This document shows, piece by piece, positions 23,477 through 35,652 of a stretch of 64,000 bases of DNA. The notes under the pieces are model-generated. The model did not search any database, was not told the origin of the DNA, and saw only the letters and a program-made list of their open reading frames with translations. Both the position numbers and the translations under genes were made by a program. Source of the stretch: Lunularia cruciata. Taxonomy: Eukaryota; Streptophyta; Marchantiopsida; Lunulariales; Lunulariaceae. The stretch lies in contig OX419762.1 in NCBI GenBank assembly GCA_948567375.1, forward strand, positions 47,721,034 to 47,785,033. Direction: 5' to 3'. Each line of letters starts with the position of its first letter. Positions within the stretch are counted from its first letter, which is position 1.

Positions 23477-23856
23477 GAGTTGCACCTTCTTTGTCTCCCT
23501 TCAATTCAAGTTTCTACCAAGAAATCACACCTCTTGCATGCTCCTATCATTGTCAAGTGTCCTTCACGCGTATGACCGCCGGTTTTTGAACGGTCCCTTC
23601 TTGAATTTCTCACCCAAAGGAAAGTTGTTACACTGTCCTCGCCTTGGGTTGAGCACCCCCAATACAAAGACTTCTTACTTTGGGTTGTATGCTGACAGGG
23701 CAAGTCCAAGTACTTTGCCTTGTGACCCGAAGCCACATTACCTTGGGTTTCATCCCGAAGACTCTTTTCTCTGCCTTCTTTGGCCATACAAGCCCAATCC
23801 AACTTCTCTATACACTTCTTCTTCTCCATTTCAAAAAAAAAAATGTGAGCACCACA

Positions 23857-24560
23857 GTAGCTTAGGAAGTAAAGAGCTCATATTATCAAATGCCAACTGG
23901 TGATAGAGTCAATCCAATGTTGATGTATGAGATGGAGTGTTTTCATTTGGATTTCTTGTGATGTGGACCCCCACCATTCTCTTCTTCTTGTTTGTGCACC
24001 ATGTTTGTATGAGGTGCCTTGACTTTAGAGCGTTGGTGCTCTAGTGTGCTTTTGATAGTGAGGCTAGAGTGATGACTAGTCAGACTACTTATATTTCTCT
24101 CCGATGAGGTAGGAAGTGATAATCTATAGACCATGAGATTGTATATTGTGATGAAAAGTTATAGGTTACCTTTTCTCCTAGTGTAGTTGTCGTAGTTAGA
24201 GCTACTTTAGTCAGTGATGTGCACTTGGAGGTGTTGGCACTTGGTGATGATTTTAGGTGGGTACTTGCGGTGGTTCTGGTTGCGGGTTGCAATTCTTGGT
24301 TACTTTGTCACAATGGAAATCTTTGAGGATTCTTGAGGAGATAGCACTACAATATGCAATGGGTTTACTCAGAGTAGTGCTTGATATCAACTTGTATCTC
24401 AGGTCCCAGTGAGGGAGGAGATTGACTCTAAGTTGGAGTTTGGCATAAGAGTTGATTCAATTGAGAGTGCACTTGGTATGTCTGCATTGTTGTTGTGGGA
24501 CATGGACAAGATTTATTAGGCCTCCAAAGGTCCCAAGTGTTACTTTAGTACAATGGGTAC
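23857..24560 (+). other. Presumed B1 leader before gag
   Basis: No supported frame. T/G-rich sequence between C2 and B1 gag, assigned to B1 by position only. Confidence 0.35.
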
Positions 24561-24575
24561 TAAAGTAACGTTGGA

Positions 24576-25620
24576 TTGAGTAACATTGAGTTGGATGACT
24601 TCATCCAGGAGTTTGATAGTTGGTGTGCTTTGCAACAAATGCAGAACTCAACTTTGTTCACACCTTTCATGGCATGGAAAGGATTATTTCAACATTTAGA
24701 GGGTACAATGATGGACAACTACCATGAGTTCAAGAGAGCTCAGTTGGAGAGATTGAGCTATGGAGACAATATTGGTCTCCAAACTATATCTCCATTACTT
24801 TAGGCTCAAGTTCCAGGGGTAGATCAGCAATACCTATGAGTTTTAGCTCTAGTAGCATTGGTGGATCTCTTGGAGATGGTGCTACTACGAGTGGAGGTAC
24901 TACTACATGAGGTGGTTTAGTATTAGGGTTTAATCCCATGGTGGAGTTCTTCCAATGTTTGAGAAGAAACTACCAAGGAGTGCAGACGGACAAGCTGAAT
25001 AGCTTGCAATAGTTCCACGGAAGGCTAGAGAGAGCCTACGTGAGGCATACACTTGCATGAGATGGCTGATTAGTTTTACTCATGGATTTATTGAGGCGCA
25101 GGCAATCTAGTTTTGGTATGGAATACTAGACAAGGAGTTATGATGTAGAGGTCATGATGTTATGTTGCTACAAGCTACTTTGGCAATGCTCTTTGGTTTG
25201 GCTGAGCATATTGAGCTCAACATGGTGGAGGAGCGAGTGGTGACATCTAGATTTGATAGGGAGACCTCATCTACAACTATTAGTTCTTCTATAGTGCAAT
25301 GGAGTGCACCATCCCATGACAGTTTTTGAGGACAAGGTGGACAGCTTAGATCCCGTGGAGTGAGTGGAGGGCCTAGTGTAGCCAGACCCTTACCTTCATT
25401 TTTGGCAATAGCCAATGAGTGGTGATGTTTCTTGTTGGATTTATGGTGGACTTCATCACATGAGAGAGTGCACTTAGGGCAGTCACACAGATTTGGTCAC
25501 ACTAGTGACCAATGCTTTGACTTACACCTACAGTTACAGAGTGGTAGAGTTGCTATGGTAGGCGGTAAAGGATCTCCAGGTCATGGAGGACGAGGTGGTA
25601 AAGGTAGAGGTAGATGATCC
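24576..25620 (+). pseudogene. B1 gag remnant
   Basis: An opening frame (24576-24803) with ELDDFIQEFDSWC, the gag-domain entry. Further fragments run to 25300, and a degenerate knuckle lies near 25436-25480 (CWIYGGLHHMREC, second cysteine changed to tyrosine). Downstream is a Gly/Arg-rich tail (GSPGHGGRGGKGRGR, ending 25617) typical of nucleocapsid. Stops and frameshifts abound. It lies upstream of RT on the same strand. Confidence 0.7.
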
Positions 25621-26302
25621 ACACCTAATAGGGGTGTAGTACTTGCCCTTACTTTTGATACAGCCATGGTCACTTGGATTGAGCAGTTGGAGCAAAGATT
25701 GGCTAGCATGGCCAAAGCTTAGAGGAGATCACATTTGAGTGTTGAGGCTTCTACCTCATACGCAGGTGACAGAGACGTCTTAGACTCATGTGTGGAGTAG
25801 CACAAGTGGATGCATCTTCCGCAATGACTAGGAGTGAAGTATGTGCTCTAGAGCCTAAAGGAGCATCAATGGAGTTGGACCCACAAAGAGGAGAGGTTGG
25901 GAGATAGGTTAGACTTCCTCAGTCTTTCATGCTCTCTAAGGCCCTACAAATGTAACCCATGGCTCTTAGATGTCCTACTGCAGTTGTCATAGGTGGTGAT
26001 GGGGTCCATGATGGACTACCTACTAGTCAGCCACCTAATACTACACAGACTAAGTCTAGCATGATGTTGGGGGCTGCTCAACTGATTATGCATTTTCTAT
26101 TATTCTCAACTATTGACATGTGTGCATTGGAAGTTGATCTAGCCCTAGTGTTTTGGTTGGCTGCCACGCTTTGTGGACAATAGAGATGATGTGGTGCTTA
26201 CTATTAGATTAGAGGTGGTTGATAGTGAAGTTGCCTTGGTTGAGGAGCATGAGATCCACTCAATGACTAGTGATTTATGTTAGGTAGCAGCGGCTAGATT
26301 GG

Positions 26303-26454
26303 AGGAGTTATCAATAAGATTGGTCTTTGAACAAGCATGGTTTAAATTGTAGATTGGATTAGTAGATTGGATTGGATTGGATTAGATAAGATTGGATTGC
26401 ATAAAAGATAAGAGGAGTTACCAATAAGATCGGCCTTTGAACAAGCATAGTTTA
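26303..26454. repeat. 42-bp duplication spaced 110 bp, with GATTG-rich spacer
   Basis: AGGAGTTA...CAAGCATGGTTTA at 26303-26344 recurs at 26413-26454 with about four changes. The spacer has several ATTGG/GATTG units. It lies between B1 gag and RT, where protease would be expected; I see no convincing protease motif there. Confidence 0.75.
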
Positions 26455-27139
26455 TACTTGGAATTGTCCTATTGGATAAGCAGAGGGGGATATTTTGTTT
26501 GGTGGGACCTTTAGGGAAGGTCCATACACCATAGAGGGTCTTACTAGGCACTTATGAGCTCTGTGCCTATCAAGACAATTCAGGCACATGTTGGGGGTGA
26601 TGGACCAAGTGGACAAGGTATTCTTGGGACACAGCCAATGGCTACTAGGGAGAGTGGTCTACTTGGATTACACCCTTGGTCTACTTTGGATGCAACTAGA
26701 GGATGTATGGACCTTGTAGCCAAAGTAGAGGGAGTTTTTCACAGTAAGATTAGGACCTCTAGTGCTTGGGGCATGACATTATTGCTCCTAAGTGCCCAAT
26801 GTAGTAGCCAATTAGTACGTCTTCCACTCCTACAACAATTATAGAGGATACTTGGGAGTCAGATCTTTGACCCAAGCTTATAGGAGAGGAAAGACGGAGA
26901 GTTTGGAGGTTCTTGAGGAGCTACACAAGTTATTTTTCATTTAGTATGAAGGTTTTGTGTGCTCTAAAAGGACCTAGTATTTGGATTGAGCTTATTAATG
27001 ATACACCAATTTTTTGACATCCTTATCAATATAGTGACATGGAGAAAGCATTGATTTAGAGTCGGAGTAGTGACCTTTTTGAGATTGGTTTGGTGGAGAG
27101 TATACATCAACTATAATGATGCCAACCAAGAAATATATG

Positions 27140-27363
27140 CATGCAACTACATAGATAGGCAGATATGTGGAGATTATTGTCCTATCAATTGATATACTAA
27201 GGCTAATCAGTATGTCGTGCCTACACCGTAAGAGATCTTTGATGCAATTGGGCATGCAAAGGTCATCAATACTTTGGATCTTCAAGCAGGATATCATAAG
27301 TGGCCAATCAAGGAGGAAGATAAGTCCAAGATAGCATCTTGGTCTATTGATCCTCACATCAAG
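27140..27363 (+). pseudogene. B1 reverse transcriptase, N-terminal part
   Basis: Contains PTPxEIFDAIG, then NTLDLQAGYHKWPIKEEDKSK, the RT palm with its first catalytic aspartate (TLDL). It stops at the A insertion. The continuation is at 32953. Confidence 0.85.
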
Positions 27364-27728
27364 TGTAAAAGACCGTGACTAAGGAGAGAAATAAGAGAAT
27401 GGAAGCTCACATTGGGACACTTGAATGAGGGAAAACTACAAATCCTAGCATGACCTTTGGCTCTTGTATTTATAAGGAACATACAAGGCCCTTGAGAATC
27501 TTCTCAAGAAACTTCCTTCTAGAAGCCGCTTACTTGGCATGCAAACTAAGCTAGTTAGAAGCTTCTAGAAGCTTCCTTCTAAAAATTACCTACTTGGGGT
27601 GCAAGCTAAGCTAACCAGGAAGCTTCCCAAGAAGCTTCCTAGATACTTCAGAATATTCTAAGCTATTTTTTCTTATTTGCCACCTTATTAGACCTACTAA
27701 CTTTGTTGCTAAACTCCGTATTGTTACA
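27364..27728 (-). repeat. 3' LTR of A
   Basis: A 365-bp LTR, about 45 bp shorter than its partner through loss of one CTTCTTGGAG...GCC segment. It is rich in the short inverted motif GAAGCTTC/AAGCTTCC, repeated many times in every LTR of this family. Confidence 0.9.
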
Positions 27729-27763
27729 TATTCCCCCACTGCTAGTTGGTGACGTCCTCATCG

Positions 27764-28837
27764 CTAGTGAAGCTTTGAACTCTTGAATGGCCAGTTGTGC
27801 ATTCTGGAGATGAGAAAGAGGTTCCCATGTGGCATCATGAAGGGGATACTCTTTCTAATGGACCTCGTACTCCATATGTTGTTGACGGCCTCATTGAATA
27901 TGGTGAAGCACAAAGATACGATCAACTTTGTATTCCTCATGATCATTGATAAAGACAAGAGGAAGAGGAGGTTGGACTGAAGAGGAAAAAGAAGAGAAGT
28001 TAGGAACAAAGGTTTTAACTTGGAAACATGAAAGATAGGATGGATGTGCATATGACAAGGCAAGGCAAGTCGATAAGCAACATGAGAGACAATTTAGGTG
28101 ATATCAAAGGGTCCTATCCGATTAGGAGTGAGTTTACGAACTTGGGTATCAAGTGGGAGAGGAAGGTTATTGGATGAGAGCATGACCTTATCACCAACTT
28201 GAAAGCTAAGATCGTGACAATGGTGATCTGCATATTATTTTTGCCAATTTTGAGCAACAAAGAGATGAGATTTGGCTTGCTGGAGGGACTGGGAGAGGGT
28301 GGTCAAGAAGGTGGAAGTATGAGGGACATGAGACGAGGGAGGAGCAAGAAGGGAATATGGAACAAGTAGGTCTTGGCCAAAATTGATAAAGAAAGGAGAG
28401 AATCCGATGCTTGCATATTTAGAATTATTGTATGCAAACTCTGTAGTTGCAAGACATTCATGCCAATTGGTATGGTGAATGTTGATAAAGGCACAATGCA
28501 TATCTTCCAAGGTGCAATTTGCACGTTTAGTTTGTCCATCAGTTTGAGGATGATAGGTTGTGGACAAAGCAAGTTTTGTGCCAAGTATCTAGAAGATTGT
28601 TTGCCAAAACTTTCCAATGAAGTGAGGATCATGGTTGGAGATGAGTACACATGGCATCCCATGATGCTTGAATACATTATTGAAGTAGATTTGTGCTAAG
28701 ATTGGAGCATCCACAGTATCAACCGCTGGTGACAAATGGATTTGCTTACTTATCTGCTTAAGCTTATCGACAAACACCACAATTGTTGTGTGGCCTTGCT
28801 TTGTCTTGGGCAAGGAGGTGATGAGATTTAAGCTCAC
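27764..28837 (-). pseudogene. A integrase with C-terminal chromodomain, remnant
   Basis: The core starts at 28837 (TIVVFVDKLKQ, first Asp). The second Asp lies in ISNHDPHFIGKFW. The third catalytic residue is changed, GQTKRANCTLED where GQTERVN is usual (Glu to Lys). After the core come HPIFHVSKLKP and, in another frame (about 27975-27785), a chromodomain: EEYKVDRI, MEYEVH, then KEYPLHDATWEPLSHL. Two in-frame stops (TGA, TAG) lie inside it; the TAG falls where a Trp is normally found. Chromodomains tether integration complexes to methylated histone tails. This copy is inactive. Confidence 0.9.
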
Positions 28838-29021
28838 ATGTTCCCAATGAGAAGCTGGAATCAGGAGTGGTTGAAGGAGTCCACTTGGCTTCTAGTTACT
28901 GCCTTGTTGCATTGACAACTCTCACATGATCAAAAAAACTCCCAAACATCTTGTGCCATGTTGGGCCACCACCATTGGCTTTGGAGGGTTCCCAAGGTCT
29001 TTTCCACACCCATGTGACTAC

Positions 29022-30607
29022 CTATTGGTAAATCATGGGCTTCTTGAAGGCGCATAAGTTGAGATCACCTTTGGTTGGAACATAGACCCGATACTCATGG
29101 AATAGAAAGCCTTCCTTGAAGGAGAAGGTGTTGTACTCCTTGTTGCATGTTTTCAAACAACCATGTACTATTTGGAAGAAGGCATCTTGTTGTAGAGCAG
29201 ACCAAAACTCATTATGGACCATGGGATCAATTGACACTATTGTAATTGCCGCCGTGATGAGAGGAAATTACTTCAAATCAGGTCATTGTGATAGAGCATC
29301 AAGGATGACATGGAACCAACATGGTTTGTACTCAAGTTTGATGCCAAAAAATTGGAGTTGCTCCTCCTATCAATGATGTTGACTCTTCATGTGTTCCAAG
29401 TGTAAGGTTTGCAACAATGGTTTGTGATCAGTCTACATGATCACTTGTTTCCCCAAGAGATAATGCCTCCATACCTTGGTGGCATTTACCATTGCAAGTT
29501 GTTCTTGATCTCAATCAGAGTAATTTCTTTTATTTAGTCAATGATACATAAAGGCAATGAGATGTAGTCCATCTGGAAATTCCTATTGCAACATTGCTCT
29601 AGTTGTAAAGTTAGAAGCATCAAAATCAACCAAACAAGGTAGTTGAGGATCATGTGGTTGAAGAATGGGTCTTGAAGACACCATATGTTTCAACTTCTGG
29701 AATGTTTCTTTGTGCTTGGTGGTCCTATAGAAGCTTGAGTTCTTCCCCAAGAGGTCAGTCAATGGTGCAGCCACATGAGCATAATAGTGGATAAACCGTT
29801 GATAAAAACTGGCCAATCCATTGAATGCTTGTACTTTTATAGCATCCTTTGGAGTAGGCCAATCAATCATGGCCTTGATTTTCTCTTCTTCCATCTTGAT
29901 CCCCTCCAATGAGATCTTGTGACCCAAGAAGATAACCTCTTTCTGCCAAAAGGCACACTTTGACTTCTTGCAATAAAATTTCCATTGTTGTAATCATCTT
30001 AGGACTTCTTGCACTTGCTTCAAGTGTTCTGCCTCTATATTGCTAAAGATAAAGATATCATCCAAGAACACCACCACATACCAATCCAATAGTCCATCCA
30101 AGACTTGATGCATCTGATCCATGAAGACTACTAGAGTATTAGTGAGCCTGAAAGGTAGAACTCTCTACTCAAAATGCCCATATCTTGTGCAAAAGGTAGT
30201 CTTTGCACATCCTCCCTATCAATGAGGATTTGCCAATAGATGCTATGAAGATCCAACTTGGAAAAGTATCATGCTCCACTCAATTGATCAAGCAAGTCAT
30301 CAATATGAGGCAAGAGATATGCATTCTTCACTATTTGCTTATTGAGCACACGGTAATCAATATAGAAACAAAGTCTTCCATCCTTTGGAACAAATAGTAC
30401 CAGTGCTCCCCAAAGAGAGGTACTATGTTGTATGAAGTCCTTCTCCAACAACTCCGTAAGTGTTGTTTGCAACTCCTCCAACTCCTTTGGTGAGAGCCAA
30501 TAGATTGGTCTACTCATTGGAGTACTCCTTGGCAATAACTCAATCTTCAAGGGAATACCACGATTGGAGGGTAATCCATTTGGCAGATCATCTAGAAACT
30601 CATCCAC
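29022..30607 (-). pseudogene. A reverse transcriptase, RNase H and tether remnant
   Basis: The RT N-terminus (30607-30269) has [21 protein letters not shown]. The catalytic box reads YVVVFLDDIFIF at about 30045-30090, with both aspartates intact. RT thumb to RNase H start (29927-29583) has VQAFNGLASFYQRFIHYYAHVAAPLTDLL in two parts and PQLPCLVDFDAS. The tether before integrase ends at 29022. Frames are broken between these blocks. Order and motifs are those of plant chromoviruses. Confidence 0.9.
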
Positions 30608-30707
30608 AAAACTATTTGATCAACCATTGCTTGATGAGACTCTTGGCCCTCCTCAGATTGTCCTTGTGCAATTGGCTTGATCCACACTTCAAAAACAGAC
30701 TTATCTT

Positions 30708-30890
30708 CCTCCAAAGCTTGCTCTATGGCTGCTTCACTAACAAACTTCCTATCTAGGGACTCATCTTTCTTCAAAGCTTACTCCATGGTTGCCTTCCTGG
30801 CAAATTTCCCATCTGGGGACTCATCTCCCTTCAAGGTTTGCTCTATTGCTACCTTCTTGACCTAAACTTCCCATCTTGGGATTGACTATT
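30708..30890 (-). repeat. Three 63-bp units in the PR-RT linker of A
   Basis: Units begin near 30708, 30771 and 30834, with landmarks CATCT..GGGACTCATCT and TTCAA(A/G)G(C/T)TT. On the coding strand they encode 21-residue repeats with the pattern E-x-A-L-K-x-D-E-S-x-D-x-K-F. H has only one unit at the matching place (about 2010-2085). Confidence 0.85.
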
Positions 30891-30970
30891 CTAAGTGTCT
30901 TACATAGAGGTGCTAGACAACCTAATCAGAAATTCCTATCTTGGTGTTGTACTTGAAGTTTTTGTCGGTT

Positions 30971-31318
30971 CTAATCAAATTGAACCTTATTTTGTTCAAG
31001 CCAAGGTAGTCCTAAAATCACATCATAGTATAGAGATGCCTCTACAAACCTCATATACACCACATACTCCTTCCTAATCTTGAAGGTAACAGGATATGAT
31101 ATACAAAATGCAGAACCCTTTCTACCATCCACCATCATCAATCTACTTCCAATTATTGGCTTGATAGGAATACCCAATTCCTTTGCTACTTGCATAGACA
31201 TGCAATTCTTTGAACTTCTAGAATCAACCAAAATCCTACAACCTTGATCAGATATCATACCTTGCAAATGAAGCAAACTTGCATAGGTTGAGCCTTCAAT
31301 CCCATTGGAACCAGTCAA
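30971..31318 (-). pseudogene. A aspartic protease fragment
   Basis: A continuous 115-codon frame. The active-site region reads CRILVDSRSSKNCMSMQVA: D-S-R-S where D-S-G-A/S is normal, so the catalytic glycine is lost. Later ASLYYDVILGLPWLEQN matches the retropepsin C-terminal part (ILG..WL). It lies between gag and the RT linker. Confidence 0.85.
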
Positions 31319-31339
31319 GCTTCCAGTAAGTGGCTCAAA

Positions 31340-32300
31340 ATCTCCTACTGGGATTCCTCATTTCCTTGATCATTCCGCTCCACAAACTCCATCTGGGCAA
31401 CTTGTCGAGGTCGTTCATTCTTAAGTGGACAATCAGCAATACGATGTCCAATTTGGTGACAATAAAAAAAATCTTCATTTTGTCAGAATCTTTGTCTATC
31501 CGCTATACCAAGTGGTCTAGCATCAATCTCCATTGGTGTCCATTGGATAGCATCAATCTCCATTGGTGTCGGTTCCTCCACCCGTGCATAGTGTATTGGT
31601 AGGCTTGGTGTAGGTCAAGGTCAAGACCAAATTATTGCAACCAAGGAATCAAAGCGCTCAGCCAATTGCATGGCTTCTTCCACAATTTGTAGTTCCTACA
31701 TCGTCACCTCCAATTTGGTTTGTGACTTCAAGCCCCTCACAAATCAATCCAGAAATTCACCTTTTTGTATATTTGGAATCTGCACAATGATGTTCTGAAA
31801 TTACGTGATGTAAGTCCTTATAGAGTCAATCTGCTTCAACTTTGCCAATTTATCATGTGCAGCTTGAGTGCCATTTATAGTTTAAAATCAACCAAGTATT
31901 GCATCCTTGAATTTTGCCTATGTTAAGATTGGTACAACAATCTGTCGTTCAGCTTGCTCCACTCAAAATTGTCACCAAAGTTTTGCCACATCATCCAATT
32001 GGGTAGAAGCCAAGAGAATATGTTTTCATTCATCTTGAAGATTGGTAGCTTCAAAATAATGTTCATAGTCAAACACAAAATTCTCCATTATGCTCAAAAG
32101 ATCTTTCCTTCAAACACCTTGGGTTTTGGAAATCAAATTCGATCTTCTCCATCTCAAATTGGTGCTCTCTTTGTGTTTTCTTATTGTTGTTGGGCTTGTT
32201 CATCCAACGATTGAGTAAGGTGCTCAATTTTTTGTTACATAGCAATGATAATATCTGGTATTGCCAACATGGCTACTACTCTATCCCACTACTCCCAATT
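31340..32300 (-). pseudogene. A gag remnant
   Basis: Gag collinear with H gag (2517-3480). The knuckle near 31428-31470 reads FFYCHQIGHRIADC, so the first zinc ligand is Phe. A 30-bp tandem duplication (TAGCATCAATCTCC..., copies at 31518 and 31548) lies just downstream of the knuckle in the reading direction's upstream flank. Many stops. Confidence 0.7.
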
Positions 32301-32529
32301 TATCTAATTTATTAACACATAGATGCAGCACGTCCACCGTTCTCCATAAGTTACAACTGGAAGTATCAAGGGTTCCTTAGACAAGGTGATCATATGTAGA
32401 AAATATTACCCAAAGCGTGAGGTGATGAATTATGTGAAATGATGCTTGGGTAGTACTTGGACATGAAAATCTGAATGGTTTGGTGGAAGTGGATTTGGTG
32501 GTCCATAAATTCCATCCATCCCGTTCTTG

Positions 32530-32541
32530 CTTTGATACCAA
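32530..32541 (-). other. Primer-binding site of A (initiator tRNA-Met type)
   Basis: The minus strand reads TTGGTATCAAAGCAAGAAC directly after the LTR end TTTTACA. The plant initiator-Met site is TGGTATCAGAGC; one mismatch in the first 12 bases. Confidence 0.8.
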
Positions 32542-32952
32542 TGTAAAAGACCTCTACCAAGGAGAGAAATAAGAGAATGGAAGCTCAAATTGGGACACTT
32601 GAATGAGAGAAAACTCCAAATTCTAGCATGAGTTTTGGCTCTTGTATTTATAGGGAGCATACAAGGCCCTTGAAAAGCTTCTCAAGAAGCTTCCTTGAGC
32701 CACTTTCTTGGAGTGAAAGCCAAGTTAATTGGGGAGCTTCTCAAGAAGTTTCCTTCTAGAAGTCGCTTACTTGGAATGTAAGGTAAGCTAGTTGGAAGCT
32801 TCAAGAAGTTACCTACTTGGAGTGCAAGCTAAGCTAGCCGAGAAGCTTCCCAAGAAGTTTCCTAGATACTTCTAGAATATTCTATGCTAATTTGTCTTCC
32901 TTGCCACTTTGTTAGCCCTACTAACTTTGTTGCTAAACTCCATGTTGTTATA
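32542..32952 (-). repeat. 5' LTR of A
   Basis: A 411-bp LTR pairing with 27364-27728. The right terminus has mutated to GTTATA. Sequence after 32952 resumes B1 RT. Confidence 0.9.
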
Positions 32953-33840
32953 GTAAGGATGTGTTATATTAGTGGAGATTCTTACCATTTGGTTTAAAGA
33001 ATGCTCATGCCAAGTTCCAAAGGGTCATGGACAAGATCCTAGTTGGATAGGATTTTTCTTGGTGCTATATTGATGACATTTTGGTCTATAGCCCTACTAT
33101 GGAGGAGCATGAGAGACAATTGTTGGAGGTGTTTGAGAGGTTGAGATCTCATGGACTCAAATTACATCCTGGGAAGTGTAGGTTCTTCCATGAGCAAGTT
33201 GAGTATTTAGGTCACACTATCTACCCTAAACAACTTGGTGTTTAGCAAACCAAGGTGGAGGTTATTGCATGTATTCCTTGGCCTACAAATGTGAGCACAA
33301 TGTGAGCATTCCTTGGATTGGTGGACCACTATGTTAGAGGTTTTAGTGCCATAGCCAAGGCCTTGACAAAGCTGACCAAGCTTACAAAAGATTGGTGTTG
33401 GGAAGATGAACATGAGAGAGCTTTTGTAAAGCTCAAGGAGAGGGTGACATCTACTTCTATTTTGAGGAGACAAATTAGAGGATGAACATTTTAGGTCCAC
33501 ACTGATTGGAGTATTTTGGGGCTTGGATCAATGCTCACCCAGCATGATGAGGAAGGGAAGGAGTTTGTGGTGGCCTACGCTAGTTGCTCCAACAATTTAG
33601 CAGAGGCTAAGTATAATTTATATGAGGGAGAATGTTTGGCAGTAGTATGGGTAAAAGCACATTTCCAATGTTATTTAATTGGTAGCCTTTTTACTCTCAT
33701 CATTGATCATCAGCCATTGAAGTGGTTGATTGAGTCCAACAAGCTTTTAGGGAAGTTTGCATGGTGGGCTCTAATTTTATAGGAGTATGATTTCATGGTT
33801 ATTCATAGACCTGAACCGTGATGTAGATGGGTTGAGTAGA
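32953..33840 (+). pseudogene. B1 RT continuation and RNase H
   Basis: RT resumes with FLPFGLKNAHAKFQRVMDKI. The catalytic box is CYIDDILVYSPTMEEHERQL (33060-33120), followed by KLHPGKCRFFHEQVEYLGH. RNase H (33493-33780) keeps its acidic residues: D in HTDWS, E in YEGECLAVVW, D in IIDHQPLKWL. An 88-codon frame (33516-33782) is open. Stop codons occur around it. This is the second half of the RT split by A. Confidence 0.9.
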
Positions 33841-34199
33841 ACCCCATGTTCCAACCAGTAGGATCAAACCGGAGCACGTTGGCATGGTGAGACAAATGAG
33901 GAGATAGTGCCAAGTTGGCATGCATCTGCCTTTCTTTGTATATTTTGTGAGGCTTTGGTTGTATCTTTCTCAGCGCATATAGGAGGAGTTATTGAGGTCA
34001 CAAATCCAAATAGTGGAGATAGTGGTATAGTTCAACGAGACATTCATGATGGTCTTAGTGATGGACTATCTTTGCACTAGTATTGTGGGTGGAACAGTTG
34101 GGGCCAAGGAGAGAGACCATATCCTTTAGCAAGCCAGATGGTTCAAATTGGAGTGCAGACACCTTTGTGTATGGGAGGATAATAGAGTGAGAATAGTAC

Positions 34200-35490
34200 C
34201 ACTTCCATCTCAGAAATCATAGTTGGCATGTGATGCTCATGAGGAGCTAGGATATTTTGGAGTAAAGCATACATATAGCTTCCTCTTGAGTCATTATTGG
34301 TGGTGCGGTATGCAGACCAATGTACAATATTTTGTTGCTAGATGTGTGGTTTGTGACCAAGTTAGAGCATCATACAATGCTTCTTTGCCATAGTTACACC
34401 CATTACCTATCATTGGATTGGGTTATTGTTAGATTTTGGACTTTGTTGAACTTTTACAATTGATTGTGAGACATTATCGGTATGTTTTGGTGATGGTAGA
34501 GCACTTCTCTAAGTGGATTGAGTTAGAGGCACTTCTTGACAAGTCTAGTGAAGGGATGGCTTACTCATTCCTAGATCAGGTTCTCAGTCATTTTGGTGCA
34601 CCAACTGAGGTTTTGACTGATCAAAGTATAGATTTCTTGGGGGAGTTTTAGGTCTTGTGTGACAAGACTTTGATTGATCATCATATTATCTCATGAGATT
34701 ACCCTGAGGCAAATGGCTTAGAAGAGAGAATGTTCAAACAATGAAGAAAGGATTGCAAAAGTATGGTTTATAGAGAGGACACTTGGGAGATTGAGATCTC
34801 CAATTACTTGGGTTGGTCATGGGCTATCCATTCAGCCGGCAAGCCTCCTTAGCATCCTGCTCTCCTTACTTTCTACTCTATGGATGAGATCCAAATTTAC
34901 CTACAGCCATTTGTCAAGATGTTATTGTAGTTTTGGACTTGGATGATCCAGGATGGATGAGCACAAGTAGAGATCTTTCAAAGAGTGACATCGATGTTCT
35001 CAACAAGCAGAGATCTTTCAGAGAGTAACATTGATGACCTTTGAGAACTTGGCAATTGCTCAACATAGAGAAACCTTACGCTATGCTACCATTTAAGGAG
35101 GAGGTTTAGACCCTTAATCCATTGATTTCATCCAAGTGACTATGTATATCTACAACAGACAACACAATGACACTTGATGTTTCTACAGGCCGCACTATCC
35201 TAAGAGTGCATGAGGTTTTGCTATCTAGAGTCCTTGTGAAGAAAAGACATGATGGTGTTGTTTGGATTATGTGCGCAATTGTGAGCCATGTCACCTCCCA
35301 AAAATTTATGGTTCTATAGACCCATGCTTAGCATTTGTATGTACAAGCTATCGGTGTATGTATATGGCTCTTCTAGTGAAGCTGCTACTATGGTAGTGTG
35401 TGATAGTTGTTTGAGAGGATGGCATGTATGAGTCCTCTCCTCATGGTGGTTCCTCAAGTCATTATGTCCTAGATGTACTTGACCTATAGC
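34200..35490 (+). pseudogene. B1 integrase with decayed C-terminal PHD finger
   Basis: The HHCC zinc domain (HEELGYFGVKHTYSF ... CVVCDQVRAS) is followed by the core. The first catalytic position reads VMVEHFSKWIEL (Glu, where Asp is usual), the second TDQSIDFLGEF, and the third NGLEERMFKQ. The tail to 35100 is broken. At 35353-35490 one frame gives a PHD relic: CDSCLRGWH and CPRCT remain, the first cysteine pair has become tyrosines, and the cysteine after the His is deleted together with neighbouring residues. The intact version is B2 4449-4583. Confidence 0.85.
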
Positions 35491-35652
35491 TAGTTCATCC
35501 TTTATATGGTATAGATTACAAACAAGCAACTAACGATGAGGTTCAATAGCACTTGGCCTCTTGATCTTTTGCCCACCATATGGTATACCATATACTTGGA
35601 GTAGATGGCTATCTGGAGTTAGAGAGACCTAACTACCAACTAAGGAGGCAAT

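Larger units (their letters stand above)
20082..23856 (-). mobile_element. C2: solo 3.8-kb LTR carrying an internal ORF
   Basis: The minus-strand unit is bounded by TGTGACAACC (left, plus strand) and ACCACA (right), the same termini as the LTRs of D. Its 3775 bp align along D's LTRs, but it also keeps about 0.9 kb that D's 3' LTR has lost. No gag-pol, primer site or purine tract is adjacent, so it is a solo LTR, inserted in the B1 leader. Flanks GTCGT/GTAGC agree at three of five positions. It holds the most complete version of the LTR reading frame. Confidence 0.8.
27364..32952 (-). mobile_element. Chromovirus A, full length, inserted in B1 RT
   Basis: A 5.6-kb minus-strand element: LTRs 27364-27728 and 32542-32952, an initiator-Met-type primer site next to the right LTR, a purine tract (CAGTGGGGGAATA on the minus strand) next to the left LTR, and gag, PR, RT, RNase H, integrase and chromodomain. 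LTR ends are TGTAAC...TTTTACA. Flanks TCAAG (27359-27363) and GTAAG (32953-32957) look like a decayed target duplication. Coding regions are broken throughout. Confidence 0.9.
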
